Source of the DNA: DASUBV01 sp035532295
GTDB taxonomy: Bacteria > Actinomycetota > Actinomycetes > Streptosporangiales > Streptosporangiaceae
DNA: 37,968 nucleotides
Assembly: GCA_035532295.1 (NCBI GenBank)
Contig: DATKRH010000049.1
Coordinates: 1-37,968, forward strand
Direction of reading: 5' to 3'
Shown in pieces: positions 16,566 to 24,701 of this stretch; position 1 is the first letter of the stretch, and the number at the start of each line of letters is the position of its first letter. Under the pieces are notes generated by a model. The model made no database searches. It worked only from the letters and a program-made list of their open reading frames with translations, and was not told the origin of the DNA. Both the position numbers and the translations under genes were made by a program.

Positions 16566-16843
16566 GGCACGTGCCTCCGGGTACCTGAACGGTGGTTTCG
16601 CCGATGTGAGAGGTGTTCCTAGGGATTCGCATCGATGCTACGCAACGTGGTGCTCCGATTCTTCCTGGTAAATGCTGACCGGCAAACGGCCGACCGGGCG
16701 GGCCGTTGCCGGACGATGGGTCCGGGCCGGCGTTCGCCAGAGCCAGGATCGGGCCAGCACGATCGAGGTAGGCACAGCGGCGTCGGCCACGGATACATTC
16801 ACGATAGGCCAGATATGACGAATGGCTCATTCGGGAGAATAAA
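16566..16843. promoter_or_regulatory. Divergent region controlling the E3-PKSE operon, with an operator-like inverted repeat
   Basis: This 278 bp region separates P450 number 2 and E3. At 16819-16833 CGAATG-GCT-CATTCG forms a perfect 6-3-6 inverted repeat that touches the GGGAG ribosome site (16833-16837) of E3. A protein bound there would block transcription or translation of the whole core operon. The GAATGGC half-site also occurs upstream of 6777 and 12922. No small gene is evident. Confidence 0.5.
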
Positions 16844-17833
16844 ATGGCCAATTACTGGCAGAGGCTGCGGAGTCGTATTCTGACGCCGAACGAGTCCGCG
16901 ACCCGGCTGGACGTGCGGGGCTTCCACGTGAAGAACCCCGGCGCTCAAGATCTGCTCGAGACAATCGGCCGCACGTTCCTTCAGGGTTACGCCTGCGCCA
17001 CCGAGGCGGGTTCCGCGACCGCGGCGCAGCCGCGACTCGATCAGATCCCGGTCCGTTTCCGTGGTTTCGCCTATGAGGGCGCGGCCATGGGGTTCGCGGT
17101 CATGGATGGCCTGCCGGGCGGTCGCCGCCGGCTGGACGGCCTGGTCAGCGGACCAGGCTCCGACCACATCTACATGGTCTACGTCGGGATGGGCTGGGCG
17201 ATGGCCCGGCTTCCGAGGTTCCGCTGGTCCACGATCAGCGCCCCCGACCCGCTGCTGCGCTGGCTCGTACTGGACGGGTACGGCTTCCACCAGGCGTACT
17301 TCCGCACCGATCGTTATGTCCGCCAGCAGTTCCAGGACCCCTCCTTTCCCTGGCCCGCGGATGGCCCGAGCTGGTATGCCCAGCACGCCATCGATCAGGG
17401 TGTCGGGCGCGCCCTCTGGTTCGTCTGCGGGACCGATACCGACCTGGTCGCCACGACCATCGACGGGTTTCCCGAGCACCGGCGCGCCGACCTGTACAGC
17501 GGCGTGGGCCTGGCCGCGACCTACGCGGGCGGAGCCGAGGAGGAGGAACTGCGCAACCTCCGGGAACGCGCCGGCGACTACCGCGCGCCGGTCGCTCAGG
17601 GCTGCGCGTTCGGCGCCGAGGCCCGGCTTCGGGCCGGCCTGGTGGTTCCGCATGTGGAGCTGGCTACCCGGGTGCTCTGCGGCATGACGCCAGCGCAGGC
17701 AGCCGATGTCTGCGCGCGGAAGCTCGCTGAGCGAGCGGGCGGCCCGGCCCGGGATGGCCGCGGCCTGGTGCCGGCCTATGAGATATGGCGGCAGTCCGTC
17801 GCGGAAGAGTTGGTCTCCCTCGGGAGGCGTTAG
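16844..17833 (+). CDS. DUF1702 / UnbL (enediyne E3-type) protein
   Basis: This is 329 aa with GGGAG 6 bp before the ATG. Characteristic segments are FHVKNPGAQDLLETIGRTF, RGFAYEGAAMGFAVMDGL, VYVGMGWAMARLPR and LLRWLVLDGYGFHQAYF. The pattern is that of DUF1702 proteins, named UnbL or E3 in enediyne clusters, which are needed for core formation although their reaction is unknown. No membrane segment or cofactor motif is seen. It is 80 bp upstream of PKSE on the same strand. In known clusters E4 and E5 normally accompany E3; here PKSE follows directly. Confidence 0.9.
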   Translation: MANYWQRLRSRILTPNESATRLDVRGFHVKNPGAQDLLETIGRTFLQGYACATEAGSATAAQPRLDQIPVRFRGFAYEGAAMGFAVMDGLPGGRRRLDGLVSGPGSDHIYMVYVGMGWAMARLPRFRWSTISAPDPLLRWLVLDGYGFHQAYFRTDRYVRQQFQDPSFPWPADGPSWYAQHAIDQGVGRALWFVCGTDTDLVATTIDGFPEHRRADLYSGVGLAATYAGGAEEEELRNLRERAGDYRAPVAQGCAFGAEARLRAGLVVPHVELATRVLCGMTPAQAADVCARKLAERAGGPARDGRGLVPAYEIWRQSVAEELVSLGRR

Positions 17834-17913
17834 ACCGTGCGCTAGGCCGCAGGCACGCCAGACCGGAGATCTGACGGCCGAGCGCAAATCGCCGGGAGGA
17901 AGGCTGTCCTCGC

Positions 17914-20900
17914 ATGACCAGGATCGCGGTTATTGGCATGGCGTGCCGTTACCCGGACGCCACGTCGCCGACAGAGCTGTGGGAGAACGTCCTAGCGGGA
18001 CGGCGGGCCTTCCGCCGGCTACCCGATGTGCGCATGCGGCGAGAGGACTACTGGGCCGCCGAGCCGGGCACCCCGGACCGGTTCTATGCCAGCAGTGCCG
18101 CGGTCATCGAGGGATACGCCTTCGACCGGATCGCCCACAAGATCGCCGGCAGCACCTACCGGTCGACCGACCTGACCCACTGGCTCGCCCTCGACATGGC
18201 GGAGCGGGCGCTCGCCGACGCGGGCTTCCCGCAGGCCGACGGGCTGCCCCGGGAGCGGACCGGCGTGATCGTCGGTAACACCCTCACCGGTGAGTTCGCC
18301 CGGGCCAACCTGATGCGGCTGCGCTGGCCTTATGTGCGCCGGACCCTCGCCAGCGCCCTGCAGGACCAGGGGTGGCCAGACGAGCAGCTCGCGCTGTTTC
18401 TCGATGACCTTGAACGCCGCTACAAGAGCCCGTTCCCCCCGATCGACGAGGACACCCTCGCCGGCGGCCTGTCCAACACCATAGCCGGGCGGATCTGCAA
18501 CTACTTCGACCTCAAGGGCGGCGGGTACTCCGTCGACGGTGCCTGCTCCTCCTCGCTGCTGTCGGTGGCGACGGGGTGCAAGGCCCTGCTCGACCACGAC
18601 GTCGACGTCGCGATAGCGGGCGGCGTCGACCTGTCGATTGATCCCTTCGAGATGGTGGGATTCGCCATGACCGGGGCGCTCGCCACGAGCGAGATGCGGG
18701 TGTACGACCGCGGCTCCAACGGCTTCTGGCCGGGCGAGGGCTGCGGGATGGTGGTGCTGATGCGCGAGCCGGATGCTATCGAGCTCGGCCGCCGGATCTA
18801 CGCGGCCATCACCGGGTGGGGCATCTCCTCCGACGGCAAGGGCAGCATCACCCGCCCGGAGATCAGCGGGTACCGGCTGGCGCTCAGCCGTGCCTACGAG
18901 CGGGCCCAGTGCGGCATCGACACGGTGGCGCTGTTCGAAGGCCACGGCACCGGGACGCAGGTCGGGGATGCCACCGAGCTCACCGCCCTGTCGCAGGCCA
19001 GGGCCGCGGCCGGCGCCGCGGCCGGCTCCGGCGCCGGGCCGGCGGCGATCGGCTCCATCAAGGGAATGATCGGCCACACCAAGGCCGCGGCCGGGGTGGC
19101 CGGCCTGATCAAGGCCGTGATGGCGGTCGACCGGCAGGTCCTGCCGCCGACCACCGGCTGCGTGGACCCCCACCCGGTGCTGGCCGAGGAGCCGGCTGTC
19201 CTGCGGGTGCTGCGCACGGCCGAGCAGTGGCCCGCCGGCGTCCCGGTCCGCGCCGGCGTCACCGCCATGGGGTTCGGCGGCATCAACACCCACCTCGTGG
19301 TGGAGGGGACAGCCCCGCGGCGGGGCGGGCTCGACGCCGCCACCAGGGCTCTGGCTGCCTCCGGCCAGGACGCGGAGCTGCTGCTCGTTGACGCTGCGTC
19401 GCCGCGCGACCTGCACGGGCGGCTGACGCAGCTGGCCGACTGGGTGCCGAACCTGTCCTACGCCCAGCTGGCCGACGCCGCCGACGCCGCCCAGCGCCGT
19501 CTGTCCGGCCGGCCTTACCGCGCCGCGGTCATTGTCTCCTCGCCGCAGAACGCGCAACAGCGGCTGCGGCAGCTGCTGGAGCGCCTCGACGCCGGGGAGA
19601 CCGCGCGGTTCACCCCGGACGGCCTGAGCTTTCTGGGCCACGCCGCCCGCCCGGCCAGGATCGGCTACCTCTTCCCCGGCCAGGGATCGGGCCGCGGAAC
19701 CAGCGACGGAGCGCTGCGCCGCCGATTCGCCGAGGCGCAGGAGGTCTACGCCTGGGCGGCGCTGCCCACGAGCGGCGACATGTCGGCCACTGCCATGGCC
19801 CAGCCCCGCATCGTCACCGGGACCATGGCCGGACTGCGGACCCTGGGCGCCCTGGGGCTCCAGGCGACCGTCGCGGTCGGGCACAGCCTCGGCGAGATCT
19901 CCGCGCTGCACTGGGCCGGCGTGCTCGACGAGCAGGCGCTGCTGCGCGTGGCTACGATCCGCGGCCAGGTCATGACCGAGCGCAGCGACGCGGGCATCAT
20001 GGCTGGCGTCAGCGCCGCCCCGGACCAGGTGGCCGCTCTCATCGCCGGGCTGCCGGTCGTGATCGCCGGATACAACGGGCCGAGCCAGACCGTCATCTCC
20101 GGGTCGGCCGAGGCCGTCCACGCCGCCGGGCGCAGGGCCGACGAAGCGCGCATCCCCTGGATCCGCCTGGCGGTCTCGCATGCCTTCCACTCCCCTCTGG
20201 TCGAGCCTGCGGCCGCGGTGTTCGCCGCGCGACTGGCGCAGGAGCGCTTCGGCCCGGTGGGCAGACGGATCATCTCGACGGTGACGGGGGAGGAACTGCC
20301 GCCGGGTACCGACATCCGCGCGCTGCTGGGCCGCCAGATCACCGATCCGGTGCTGTTCAGCCAGGCCCTCCGCCTGGCGGCCAAGGACGCCGACCTGCTG
20401 ATCGAGGTCGGTCCCGGCCGGGTGCTCACCGGCCTGGCGCAGGAGATCACCGATCTGCCGTGCGTCGCGCTGGACACCGACGACGAGTCCATGACCGCAG
20501 CGCTCCGGGTCCTGGCCGCGGCCTACGTCGCGGGTGCGTCCGTCGACCACGAGGCTCTCTTCCGCGGTCGCCTCGTCCGGCCGCTGGAGATCGGTGCCGA
20601 CTTCACCTTCTTCGCCAGCCCGTGTGAGCAGGCGCCCGAGGTACAGATCCAGCCGGTCACCGCGACCGCTCCGCCGCCCGCCCCGGCGGCCGCGGGGGCG
20701 GGCACCGCCGTCGTCGGGGCGGAGCTCGCCGGGGAGCCGACTATCGAGATGCTGCGCCGCCAGGCGGCCGACCGCGCCGAACTGCCCCCTTCGCTGGTCG
20801 CCGACGACAGCAGGCTCCTGGACGATCTGCACCTGAGCTCGATCACGGTCGGGCAGCTGATCAATGAGGCGGCCCTCCTGCGCGGCATCCCGCCGGTCCT

Positions 20901-23706
20901 GGTCCCCACCAACTTCGCTACCGCGACGCTGCGCGAGCTCGCCGACGCTCTCGACACCCTGGCGCAGACGGGTTCGGGCATGGTGGCCGCGCCGGCCGTC
21001 GGGGGTGCGGCCGCCTGGGCCCGGCCCTACGTCGTCGACCTCGACGAAGAGCCCGTTCCGCCGGCGTCCCCGCCCGAGGACGATGGGGACTGGCTGGCTT
21101 ACGCTCCCCCCGGCCACCCGCTCGCGCAGACCCTGCGCCAGGCCCTGCGAGGAGCCCACGTCGGCCCCGGCATCCTGGTCTGGCTGCCGCGGGACTGCAC
21201 CGAGCAGCACCTGCAACTGGCCCTGGACGGGGCGCAGGCCGCCCTGACCGGCGAGCCAGGAACTCGCTTCGTCCTGGTCCAGCACGGGCGCGGCGCCGCC
21301 GGACTGGCCAAGACGCTCCGGCTGGAGGCCCCGCGGCTGCGCGTCACCATCGCCCACGTTCCGCCCGTGCCCGAGGCCGTCGACTGGCTCGTCGCCGAGG
21401 TCGCCGCTACCACCGGCTATGCCGAGGCCTACTACGACGCCGGCGGGCTGCGGCGGGTGCCCACGCTCCGGCCGATGCCCGCCAGCCCGGACAGCACCCG
21501 GCAGCCGCTGGATGGCGACGATGTGCTGCTGGTCACCGGGGGAGGAAAGGGCATCACCGCTGAATGCGCGCTGGCCGTGGCCGCTGACACCCGGGCCCGC
21601 CTGGCCATCCTCGGTCGTTCGGACCCGGCCGCGGACCCTGAGCTCGCGGCGAACCTGGCGCGGATGTCTGACAACGGCACCGACGTCCTCTACCTCCGGG
21701 CCGACGTCACTGATCCGGGCCAGGTTCGCGATGCTATCGCCGAGGTGACGCGGACCCTCGGGCCCGTGACCGGAGTCCTGCACGGCGCCGGGCGCAACGA
21801 GCCCGCCGCCGTGGCCAGCCTCGACCTGACCGCCTTCCGGCAGACCATCGCCCCCAAGGTCGACGGCCTGCAGGCCGTGCTCGACGCGGTCGACCCCGCC
21901 CGGCTGCGGCTGCTGGTCACCTTCGGCAGCATCATCGGCCGCGCCGGGCTCAGCGGCGAGGCGCACTACGCGGTGGCCAACGAATGGCTGGCCGCCCTCA
22001 CCCAGGCGGTCGCCGACGGCAACCCGCGGTGCCGGTGCCTGTGCATGGAGTGGTCGGTCTGGTCCGGGGTGGGCATGGGGGAGCGGCTGTCGGTCGTCGA
22101 ATCCCTTGCCCGCGAAGGCATCACCCCGATCACCCCCGAGCAGGGCGTGCAGATCATGCGCAGGCTCGTCACGGACCCCGACGCACCCACCATCGTCGTG
22201 ATCAGCGGTCGTACCGGCAACATCGACACCGTCCGCCGGGATCACCCGGACCTGCCGCTCCTGCGCTTCGTGGCCAGGCCGCTGATCCGATACCACGGCG
22301 TCGAACTGGTCACCGAGGCCGAGCTGAACGTCGGCACCGACCCGTACCTGGCCGATCATCTCCTGGACGGCAATCTGCTGCTGCCCGCGGTGATCGGCCT
22401 GGAGGCCATGGCCCAGGTGGCCCTCGCGGCTGCCGGGCGGACCGACCTGCCGGTCATCGAGAAGGCCGAGTTCTCGCGGCCGGTGGTGGTCCCGCCGGGC
22501 GGCACCACCACGATCCGGATCGCCGCGGTCGTCACCGACCGCGACATCGTGGAAGTGGCCATCAGCAGCGCCGAGACCGGATTCGCGGCCGACCACTTCC
22601 GGGCCCGGCTGCGTTTCGCCGGGGCCGGCGTCCCCGATGGTCCGCCGGATCAGGTCGGCGACGACCTGCCGATGACGGCGCTGGATCCGGCCGCCGACCT
22701 GTACGGGACGGTGCTGTTCCAAGGCGGCCGTTTCCGGCGGCTGCTCGGCTACCACCGGGCCGCGGCCCGGCACGTCGACGCCGACGTGGCGGCCTTCGAC
22801 GACGACTGGTTCGCCGGGTTCCTGCCTGGTCGGCTGCTACTGGGTGACCCGGGCGCGCGTGACGCGCTGATGCACGGCCTCCAGGTCTGCGTGCCGAACG
22901 CCACGCTGCTGCCCGTCGGCATCGACCGGCTCTACCCGGGTGGTGACCAGGTGACCACGGCCGGGAAACTGCGCTTGTGCGCCACCGAGCGGCACCGCGA
23001 AGGGGACACCTATACCTACGACATCGCCGTCCGGACCGCGGCCGGCGCGATCGTCGAGCGCTGGGAAGGGCTGCGACTGCAGGCCGTGCGCAAGAACGAC
23101 GGGCGCGGCCCGTGGGTGATCCCGCTACTGGGCCCCTACCTGGAACGGACCCTGGAGGAGCTGGTCGGGACGCGGGTCGCGATCGCCGTCGAGCCGCACG
23201 CCGCCGGCGGCGACGGCCGGGACCGCCGGCCCATGACCGCCCTGGCGGCGGGCCGCGCCCTCGGCCGCCGGGTCACGATCCGGTACCGGCCCGACGGGCG
23301 GCCCGAGACGGACGGCGACCAGGCCATCTCGTCCTCTCACACCGCCGGGCTGACGTTCTGCGTCGCTGCCACCCAGACGGTGGGCTGCGACGTCGAGGCG
23401 GTGGCACCCAGATCTCCTGCCACCTGGGACGGGCTGCTCGGGTCTCACCAGGCCCTAGCCGAGCTGCTGGCCGCCGAGACGGGCGAGGACCTGGACACCG
23501 CCGGGACCAGGGTATGGACGGCCATCGAGTGCCTGCGCAAGGCCGGGCTCCCGGCGGGCGCTCCCCTCACCGTGACCCCGCCGCGACGGACCGGATGGGC
23601 GGTCTTTGCCTCGGGCCGCCTGCATGTCGCCACTTTCGCCACGACCCTGCGGGATTCCCCGGACCTGGTCGTATTCGCCGTGCTCACCGCGGAAGGGCGG
23701 TCGTAG
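17914..23706 (+). CDS. Enediyne-type iterative polyketide synthase (PKSE: KS-AT-ACP-KR-DH-PPTase)
   Basis: This is 1930 aa, the usual PKSE length. KS (about 1-460): Cys211 in DGACSSSLL, His344 in EGHGTGT, His388 in GHTKAAAG. AT (about 560-900): Ser658 in GHSLGE. ACP (about 930-1010): DDLHLSSITVGQ with Ser976 as the likely phosphopantetheine site. KR (about 1200-1440): GGGKGIT at 1209, Ser1339, Tyr1352, Asn1356. DH (about 1460-1700): His1482 and Asp1650. C-terminal PPTase: GCDVE (Asp1826, Glu1828) and ECLRK (Glu1872, Lys1876), which primes its own ACP. All catalytic residues are present. Such enzymes build a linear polyene from acetyl- and malonyl-CoA. GGGAGGAAGG precedes the ATG. The thioesterase gene starts 3 bp after the stop. 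Confidence 0.97.
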   Translation: MTRIAVIGMACRYPDATSPTELWENVLAGRRAFRRLPDVRMRREDYWAAEPGTPDRFYASSAAVIEGYAFDRIAHKIAGSTYRSTDLTHWLALDMAERALADAGFPQADGLPRERTGVIVGNTLTGEFARANLMRLRWPYVRRTLASALQDQGWPDEQLALFLDDLERRYKSPFPPIDEDTLAGGLSNTIAGRICNYFDLKGGGYSVDGACSSSLLSVATGCKALLDHDVDVAIAGGVDLSIDPFEMVGFAMTGALATSEMRVYDRGSNGFWPGEGCGMVVLMREPDAIELGRRIYAAITGWGISSDGKGSITRPEISGYRLALSRAYERAQCGIDTVALFEGHGTGTQVGDATELTALSQARAAAGAAAGSGAGPAAIGSIKGMIGHTKAAAGVAGLIKAVMAVDRQVLPPTTGCVDPHPVLAEEPAVLRVLRTAEQWPAGVPVRAGVTAMGFGGINTHLVVEGTAPRRGGLDAATRALAASGQDAELLLVDAASPRDLHGRLTQLADWVPNLSYAQLADAADAAQRRLSGRPYRAAVIVSSPQNAQQRLRQLLERLDAGETARFTPDGLSFLGHAARPARIGYLFPGQGSGRGTSDGALRRRFAEAQEVYAWAALPTSGDMSATAMAQPRIVTGTMAGLRTLGALGLQATVAVGHSLGEISALHWAGVLDEQALLRVATIRGQVMTERSDAGIMAGVSAAPDQVAALIAGLPVVIAGYNGPSQTVISGSAEAVHAAGRRADEARIPWIRLAVSHAFHSPLVEPAAAVFAARLAQERFGPVGRRIISTVTGEELPPGTDIRALLGRQITDPVLFSQALRLAAKDADLLIEVGPGRVLTGLAQEITDLPCVALDTDDESMTAALRVLAAAYVAGASVDHEALFRGRLVRPLEIGADFTFFASPCEQAPEVQIQPVTATAPPPAPAAAGAGTAVVGAELAGEPTIEMLRRQAADRAELPPSLVADDSRLLDDLHLSSITVGQLINEAALLRGIPPVLVPTNFATATLRELADALDTLAQTGSGMVAAPAVGGAAAWARPYVVDLDEEPVPPASPPEDDGDWLAYAPPGHPLAQTLRQALRGAHVGPGILVWLPRDCTEQHLQLALDGAQAALTGEPGTRFVLVQHGRGAAGLAKTLRLEAPRLRVTIAHVPPVPEAVDWLVAEVAATTGYAEAYYDAGGLRRVPTLRPMPASPDSTRQPLDGDDVLLVTGGGKGITAECALAVAADTRARLAILGRSDPAADPELAANLARMSDNGTDVLYLRADVTDPGQVRDAIAEVTRTLGPVTGVLHGAGRNEPAAVASLDLTAFRQTIAPKVDGLQAVLDAVDPARLRLLVTFGSIIGRAGLSGEAHYAVANEWLAALTQAVADGNPRCRCLCMEWSVWSGVGMGERLSVVESLAREGITPITPEQGVQIMRRLVTDPDAPTIVVISGRTGNIDTVRRDHPDLPLLRFVARPLIRYHGVELVTEAELNVGTDPYLADHLLDGNLLLPAVIGLEAMAQVALAAAGRTDLPVIEKAEFSRPVVVPPGGTTTIRIAAVVTDRDIVEVAISSAETGFAADHFRARLRFAGAGVPDGPPDQVGDDLPMTALDPAADLYGTVLFQGGRFRRLLGYHRAAARHVDADVAAFDDDWFAGFLPGRLLLGDPGARDALMHGLQVCVPNATLLPVGIDRLYPGGDQVTTAGKLRLCATERHREGDTYTYDIAVRTAAGAIVERWEGLRLQAVRKNDGRGPWVIPLLGPYLERTLEELVGTRVAIAVEPHAAGGDGRDRRPMTALAAGRALGRRVTIRYRPDGRPETDGDQAISSSHTAGLTFCVAATQTVGCDVEAVAPRSPATWDGLLGSHQALAELLAAETGEDLDTAGTRVWTAIECLRKAGLPAGAPLTVTPPRRTGWAVFASGRLHVATFATTLRDSPDLVVFAVLTAEGRS

Positions 23707-23709
23707 GAC

Positions 23710-24159
23710 ATGGAGAACTACTTCGAATACCTGCACACGGTCGGTTTCGAAGAGACCAACCTCGTCGGCAACGTCTACTACGTCAACTACCTGCGCTGGC
23801 AGGGCCGCTGCCGGGAGATGTTCCTGAAAGAGAAGGCGCCGGAGGTCCTTGACGAGCTGTTCGGCGACCTGAAGCTGTTCACCCTGAAGGTCGATTGTGA
23901 ATTCTTCGCCGAGATAACCGCCTTCAGCGAGCTGTCCATCCGCATGCACCTGCTCGAACTGGCCCAGACGCAGCTGGAGTTCAGCTTCGACTACGTCCGC
24001 CTGGACCCGGGCGGCGGCGAGGTACTGATCGCCCGCGGCCGGCAGCGGGTGGCGTGCATGCGCGGCCCCAGCGGCCGTACGGCGCCCGCGCGCGTCCCCG
24101 AGTCCCTCCGGCGGGCGCTGCGGCCATACGCCCCCGCGGCCCTGGTCGAGGGGGCATAG
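23710..24159 (+). CDS. Enediyne-type hot-dog thioesterase (E10/TEBC)
   Basis: This is 149 aa, full length for CalE7, SgcE10 and DynE7. The hallmark FEETNLVGNVYYVNYLRWQG lies near the N-terminus, followed by EITAFSELSIRMHLLEL and TQLEFSFDYVRLD in the hot-dog fold. This group lacks the acidic catalytic residue of ordinary 4-hydroxybenzoyl-CoA thioesterases and hydrolyses the beta-keto polyene from the PKSE carrier. The start lies 3 bp after the PKSE stop, so translation is probably coupled. The next gene begins 5 bp after its stop. Confidence 0.95.
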   Translation: MENYFEYLHTVGFEETNLVGNVYYVNYLRWQGRCREMFLKEKAPEVLDELFGDLKLFTLKVDCEFFAEITAFSELSIRMHLLELAQTQLEFSFDYVRLDPGGGEVLIARGRQRVACMRGPSGRTAPARVPESLRRALRPYAPAALVEGA

Positions 24160-24164
24160 CTCGC

Positions 24165-24701
24165 GTGAGCGCCGCCCGGGTATCCCCCGACGACGTAGCG
24201 GACGAGCGACTGCTCCGCAGGGCGTTCGGCGCCTTCGCCACGGGCGTCACCATCGTGACCGTCGGCGGCGCCAGCCCCCACGGCATGACGGCGAACTCCT
24301 TCGCCTCCGTCTCGCTCGATCCGCCCCTCGTCCTGATCTGCGTAGCCCACGGCGCGAAAATGCACCGCAGCCTCCAGCTGGCCAAGTCTTTCGGGATATC
24401 GGTGCTGGCCGCCCACCAGGAGCCAGTGGCCCGGCATTTCGCTGACCGATGGCGACAGTTCGGCGCGGCCCAGTTCGACACCATCGGCTGGCTTCCCGGA
24501 CGGCTGACCGGGGTGCCGCTCATCGACGGCGCCCTGGCCAGCTTCGAGTGCGAACTGTGGCGCACCTTCGACGGCGGCGACCACACGATCTTCACGGGGA
24601 AGCTGCTGTCGATAGAGCGGCGGGCCGCCGGCGACGCCCTGCTGTTCTTCGACGGCCGCTTCCATCAGCTCAGCCCGAAACCCACCGAGGTGACAGCATG
24701 A
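24165..24701 (+). CDS. Flavin:NAD(P)H reductase, SgcE6/HpaC type
   Basis: This is 178 aa from the GTG at 24165, just after the thioesterase stop; a longer reading frame would overlap that gene. FATGVTIVTVGG, GMTANSFASVSLDPPLVLIC and DHTIFTGKLLSIE are the typical flavin_reduct domain signatures. SgcE6 supplies FADH2 to SgcC in C-1027. Here it could serve both the HpaB-type hydroxylase (156-1697) and the acyl-CoA-dehydrogenase-fold monooxygenase (30435-31616), as no other reductase is present. It overlaps the next P450 gene by 4 bp (ATGA). Confidence 0.93.
   Translation: MSAARVSPDDVADERLLRRAFGAFATGVTIVTVGGASPHGMTANSFASVSLDPPLVLICVAHGAKMHRSLQLAKSFGISVLAAHQEPVARHFADRWRQFGAAQFDTIGWLPGRLTGVPLIDGALASFECELWRTFDGGDHTIFTGKLLSIERRAAGDALLFFDGRFHQLSPKPTEVTA

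Noticed and set aside
18019..22773. A 1584-codon open frame on the minus strand opposite the PKS
   Set aside because: It is the GC-rich shadow of PKSE codons; the composition is Arg/Gly/Asp-heavy, with no domain and no ribosome site.
17914..23706. Reading the PKS as modular type I or as a PUFA synthase
   Set aside because: There is one KS-AT-ACP-KR-DH set with a C-terminal PPTase and the LHLSSITVG ACP, the exact PKSE order; PUFA synthases have several ACPs and separate enoyl reductase.
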